NCBI RefSeq assembly: GCF_003672135.1 | Contig: NC_039506.1 | Location: 23,964,497-24,028,496 of the forward strand | DNA: 64,000 nucleotides | Direction of reading: 5' to 3' | Origin: Ooceraea biroi | Lineage: Eukaryota; Arthropoda; Insecta; Hymenoptera; Formicidae | Shown: positions 42,001-48,000 of the stretch, piece after piece | Layout of the letters: the number at the start of each line of letters is the position of its first letter | Position numbering within the stretch: position 1 is the first letter of the stretch | The notes under the pieces: model-generated | The model's input: the letters and a program-made list of their open reading frames with translations, nothing else | Database searches by the model: none | What the model was told of the DNA's origin: nothing | Position numbers and translations under genes: made by a program

Positions 42001-45000
42001 TGACAATGCCGAGTAAATATTCTCACTCTGTACGATCACACCGTTGCATGCTTACGAGTATAATGATATGTAACTACCACCGATGACGCAAGCTGGAGAC
42101 GACGTTCGGGTCGCCGTTGCTGCTTGCTCGCTTCCGTTCGAAGCGTAGAGACGAGGCGAAGATCGCCTGGCGGACGTTCGATACCGTCGCGCGTCTTCCC
42201 GCTTGCGTCACGAATTCGGCATGAATTAGGAATGGTTTTTCAGCACATGCACGTTTATGATCGTAGATCGATTTTAGTATAAAGTCTGTCGCATAACGTT
42301 CTCGCAACGTGGACGAAGTACCCGCATGTTATGGGAAACTACCTCATAAAACCTCTCCTGGTTTTACTCGTACGTGTCCGCTCGTCCACGTTGCCGTGAA
42401 CTGTAATTCTTAATCGTTATAGAATTACACATCTGTCTACGATATTTTAGTGGTTATAGATGATATCTTGTTAGCGCGTTACTGAAAGACCGTTTCAGCT
42501 TGATCACGTAAGCGTCACAATCGCGGCGATTTGATCGTCATATATTTATAATATATATCGATTTTATGTCTATTAAGTATACATGCAGTTAATAGAGCTG
42601 ACGAGCAAATACTTATATAATTAATAAAGCAAACGTTTAATCGACGACTTGATGGCAGATCAAATTCTCGTGTCCCGCTATTCTGTTATTACTGTGGATT
42701 TCAGCGCATGATAAGCACAGAAGATATTATTTCTGTGAGCGCGATAAATCGTATCGCGACTTCCGGAATGATCAGTATCAGTGTGATCGCACGAACGACG
42801 CTGAAACGGAACTTTGCTTCTAGCAGTTAAATCGCAAATTTAGTACTGTCGAACGATAGTGTAGCGACTAGGCCTTAGGTAATTAGTTAGGGTAGCTAAC
42901 ATGTGTAGTGGTTTGTTACAGACGACCACCATCCTCCCCCCACATTCACTCCGCCAGAACTGCCCAAGATGGTTCACGTAAGAGGTACAGTTACACCTCA
43001 ATCAAAAACCATGCTACAGTCTCGCAAGCTGCCCTTCTAATTTTTTTATTTTGATCGGCGATACTGCAGGAACATGTAATAACCAACTAAAAAAATCGCT
43101 TAGTGACTGAGTTTAATATAGAAGATCGCTGTTCTCGACGCGGATGTCGAGAGCGCGATTTTCCGCTTCGTTTCGGCTTTGTTAAGCACACTTAAACGAT
43201 TAATTCTTTACGTTTTTTGTCGGACAATAGCAGCAATAACGGTTGCCATTTTTTTTATTCACGTTTGAAACGCGCGAATTTTACGTTTTCAGAAGATCAG
43301 AGAAAATGGAGGAAGGCGAACAGGCGTAATTCTTTTGGTTTCAATCGTGATTGTGCATATGCTCGTGTGTTTCGTTCATTATTGGCAGGTGCATGCGCCT
43401 GACAGATCCGGGATAAACATTATCCTCTCGTGCTTATCTGTTATTTGATTTCCATGCAATCGCAGCATTCTCTGATTTGATTGTCGCCATTAATTAATTG
43501 CTATATATTTGATCGCTTAATTCGCGTAGGGTGAAGTATGCGCGCCTGTAAGCATGGGGCTGCGTAGGCTCATCAGCATCGGAAGTAATAACGCGCTGTA
43601 AATGGGGGGAGTTAGGTCACGATCGGTGTGACATTCTAATCGTCTTGATCATTGTTGCTTTGTCGATTATTGATGATAAAATAGGATGCTCAGATGTCGA
43701 ATTAACGCTGCTGTCGTCCGTTTTAGGTGAGATCAGCCGTGAACGGGACGATCCGAACGGTAAGTTCCAAATTTCGCACAAATCTCTGTAACAAACCAGA
43801 AATTCACGATTAACAAGTGTGAATATGAGCCACCTCGATAATGATTATAATCACTGTTTGGCATAATTCGATATATGTGCATCAACAACGATCGTGTCGA
43901 TGTCACTACAGCGATGTTCCCCTATGTTGCAGCCATGAGGAACCATCGGAACTCCATCGGGATGACCATGATGAACTCGACGAAGCAGGTGAACAAGGTG
44001 AAGCCAAACGTAAACCGCGCGACGAACGACAGCCTGTCTAGCCCGAATCAGCCGTATAATCAGAGGTACCTAATTAACCCCCGCGCATCCCGAACTCATT
44101 ATCACCCCACGTGCACACGCTCATCCGCTCATCCGAACGTCATCATCTTACATCGCCATCTTATGAAAACGGACGCATTTCGGTCCACGATCATCAACAT
44201 CCAGGTATTCGCGCGGCCATTACGCACTTGATCGAGGCAACACTCGTGAATTTCTATTCGGCTACCGAGAATTAATAGTAATTAATTAATATTTGGCGAA
44301 GAAAAACTGCGAGAGAATCGGTTTTCCCGCGGGAAGCAACGACGTTCGGATTTTCTTGCTCCATTTTCTTTTTCTTTTTTCTTCTCGCATCTCTACGTCA
44401 CTTGGTAGACTTACAGTGCACTCGACATCCGATCTGTCCGACACACCACCACGTGACACAGCGGAGCGCTTTCCTTCGAGTCGCTTGAACATAAATTTCC
44501 TTTTGGAGTACACTCTGATCTTTCTCTATCCTGTCGTACAACTTGTATGATCAGTATCTCGCACTACAGTTACAAGCTTACGTATTTACTCGCTGTAGCT
44601 GCACGATTAGAGTTACGCTGAATCTTCCACGCGTACCGTACAGGGGTCATTCAAGATCGTAGATCGTAATTCGGGATTGAGATCCAACGAACGAAACAGA
44701 ATCTCGCCATCCAAGTGTGTGAACCTCTTTGCGTGTACCTTCCCAAGCTAAACGATTAATCTATTAATAAAACGACGTTTCTCATCACCCTGATCGAGTG
44801 CACTACGACGATCTGCACATTAATGTAATTCAGAAATCACCGCATTCGTTTTGTTCTTCGATCAGCATGTTAAACTGTTGAAAAATGCGAATCATGTAAC
44901 GGTTTAATGTGCCGATTCTCGGTAGAGATCTTCGATGCGATCCAGAATCACTCATCAACAATCGAATCTCAATTCTGACGTTTATGTATATTGGATAAAT

Positions 45001-48000
45001 TGCGTGATTTAAAATTATGAAACAAAATCTTCGTAAATCATTCGGGAAATAATATTCGACAAATGTAAATTTGTTTTAATGGAATTTTACGTACGTGCAA
45101 TGTTGTTTTATGATACCGTCAAATTCGTGATTTGTATGATTACCGACAATCGTTGCGTGAATTAATGTAACGATACAGTAAAAACGATCAATGTAAAAGT
45201 TACGTTGCAACTTACAAGATGCCGCAATGTTGGTCACATTTTACGTTAGCGTAGAGTAGATTATCGGAGATGACATCGACTTTACGGGTCTGTGGCGCGC
45301 TTTTCATCGTTTTACTCGATTTTTGACAGAGTTTACGCCGCGAACTTTAAACGACAAATCATTCGCATAAATCACAAGAGAAATCGTTCGCGCGCAAACG
45401 ATGGCCACTCGTTCTACTACTATGTTATCGGACGGCGCGAACTGTAACGGGCCACAGGTGGTCGTTGACATTTTCCGATGAACCTGTTACACGTCCGCTA
45501 GATTAGTTTCTGCAGTTTCCGCTGTTGTTCCGAGAACCGTTCATTGGTTCTCGCGAGTGAACGCGATTCGCACCCTCGCGATGCATCTTGTAAGCCGCAA
45601 TCCTCCGACGAGATCCCTTAACGGAAGATCGGACAATCTGGTGGTAATCGCCGAAGAATCACTCATCCTATCGTCATCATTTGCGCCTTTCCGCCGCGGG
45701 TCAAATCAGAAAGTACCACGTGCGAGCAGATTCAACGTCACGCAAAACTTCTGATTCCAGATCGCAAGAGGAGTCCGCATACGCTGGCTACCATCTCGCC
45801 TACGAAGTCAAAAAACTCATGTACGCTTCTGTTGTTAACGCTCTACCTCGTGTGTGTACTGTGACATGATTATGCGACTGCTCCATCCTGTGCGGCTGTT
45901 TAACAGCGAACGCTATTCACCATGCACGTCAAAACGGCGCTCGGTTTCCCGCCGCCGATCCGCGATAGAATGTTTGCCGCATTGATCCCGGAAACGGACG
46001 CATTTTCTTCTTTCTAACTTAAGTATCGAGAACATTGCCATTCTCCTGTAACTTTCAGTTTTAATTAATCATATTAATTAATTTTAATATGATTTATCAC
46101 ATTAAGCAATTTTAATTTGATTTAATATGATTCATATTAATTAATTAATTTGTCATATTGGAATCAAAAGTTTCACGGAAGTACTTCATGTACCATGCAA
46201 ATGTGAACACGAATTTGCTGTTATGCCGGATGCACCATTGGCTTTTTATATGCGTCCCTTTCCGGCTCGAATCGTTAATCCGCGGAATGTTAGTCCGCCG
46301 AACTAGATGTGCATCGTGAGAGTCGACCTTCCTACTTTCAGTTCCAGATAAATTATCAGCGTCGGTCGGACATAAGTATTATAAATGAGCGGTATCTTCC
46401 ACGCGGTGCTAAAGTTTTCTATGAAGCATCATCCGCTCGCCGCTTCGCGTTGCAGTTACTGGTCACGCGGCCGCAAAAACTATGGAGCTCTCTGAGTTTT
46501 ACGAGGATACTTAATCTCGAGAAACACACGCGCGCGTGAGCAGCCGGCTCGTAAAATACGTGGGTGTCGTATGGGGAATGGGTTCGACGTGGCGCCTCGT
46601 TCGGAATATGCGAAAAATTATCGCTACGAGACGTTATGAGACGTTTCTCCTTCCTTTTGCAGAGAATGTGATTGAATTAATTAGTGGTGAAATTTCTGCA
46701 CGATTGCAATTACGTAAATCCAAATATTCGATAAATTTCGTGACGTTGTAATCGGTTCGGGGAATAAGAATCGTGAAATGATTTCCGTATAGGGACAAAA
46801 TTCTGCTGAAACCTCCAGCACAAGAACGCTGTATTTGCATGCATGCAGTACGATAGTTTAATATCTGATATACCTCTTCTGCATCTTTCGCTATTTATCG
46901 CAGTCGAGTAACTTGTTCTCCAACTCTCATACGGTAAAATCGGTCCGAGTAGAGCCAGTAACCACCAGTAGTGTCAGATAACAGAAAATAATGTGATGTA
47001 TGTGTGTGTGAAATGCATGTGGCAGTGCAGCTTGACGGTCCTTGTCGATTTAACAAGAGTCTGGAGAGGAATGTCGGGTGTGATTCCCTCAAGATTTCTC
47101 ACCGATAAGTGTCAGATTATTGTCGCTACCATTTCACGGTCGACGATTGACGTTTTACATTTGCAAATTTATTCGTACACGCGATATCGCGCAAGAGTCT
47201 CTCGGGCTCTCAACTACGCGCGATTTTTGCAGGCCGACGAGCAGAAGCTCGGGTGGCACGAACGTCAACAACAACGGCGGTCTTCAGGTCGGGATCGCGG
47301 ATGATCAAGCGAAAGATTTCGACTTCGAGAAGACCGAGATGAAGTACGACTCGACGGGGATGTTCCACTGGAGCCCCTCCCGCAATCTCGAAGACTGCAT
47401 ACTGGATCGTAACCAGGCGGCGATGACAGTCCTGAACGGGCACGTGGTCGTCTGTCTGTTCGCCGATCCCGACTCGCCCCTCATCGGACTGAGGAATCTT
47501 GTCATGCCATTACGAGCTTCCAATTTTCATTACCACGAGCTTAAACACGTAGTGATAGTTGGGTCGGTGGACTACATACGCCGCGAGTGGAAGATGCTGC
47601 AGAATCTGCCCAAGATATCGGTTCTAAATGTGAGTAGATCATTTATCACGTTAACGAGAAGAATGAGAAGAGGAATAAATAACTAGTCGTCTTACCTCAT
47701 CTCCATTTTGTGAGCGTAATAACGACGTTTCGCAAGAAATTAATTGTAATTCCTGCTGCAATTTTTGTTTCACTTGACGAACGCGAGAATGACGTTTCGC
47801 AGGGTTCGCCATTGAGCAGAGCCGATTTGCGTGCCGTAAACGTGAATCTGTGCGACATGTGTTGCATCCTGTCGGCAAAAGTGCCTAGCAATGATGACCC
47901 CACCCTCGCCGACAAGGAGGCTATCCTCGCGTCCCTCAATATCAAGGCCATGACTTTTGACGACACGATCGGCGTGCTCAGCCAAGGTACGCTATGTTGT

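Larger units (their letters stand above)
38263..42921 (+). other. slo: slo intron in the inter-RCK linker
   Basis: 4.7 kb. One candidate microexon (40512-40532) is listed separately. Contains CA/GT- and TA-rich runs near 40245-40345 and 40635-40690 and a (GAC)n run at 41711-41739. No other gene or transposon seen. Confidence 0.72.

Noticed and set aside
11003..47019. TGCATG (RBFOX-type) hexamers near several slo exons, e.g. 11003, 24560, 30026, 34059, 43390, 47014
   Set aside because: The number seen in the window is no more than expected by chance for a hexamer, so no enrichment can be claimed without species comparison.
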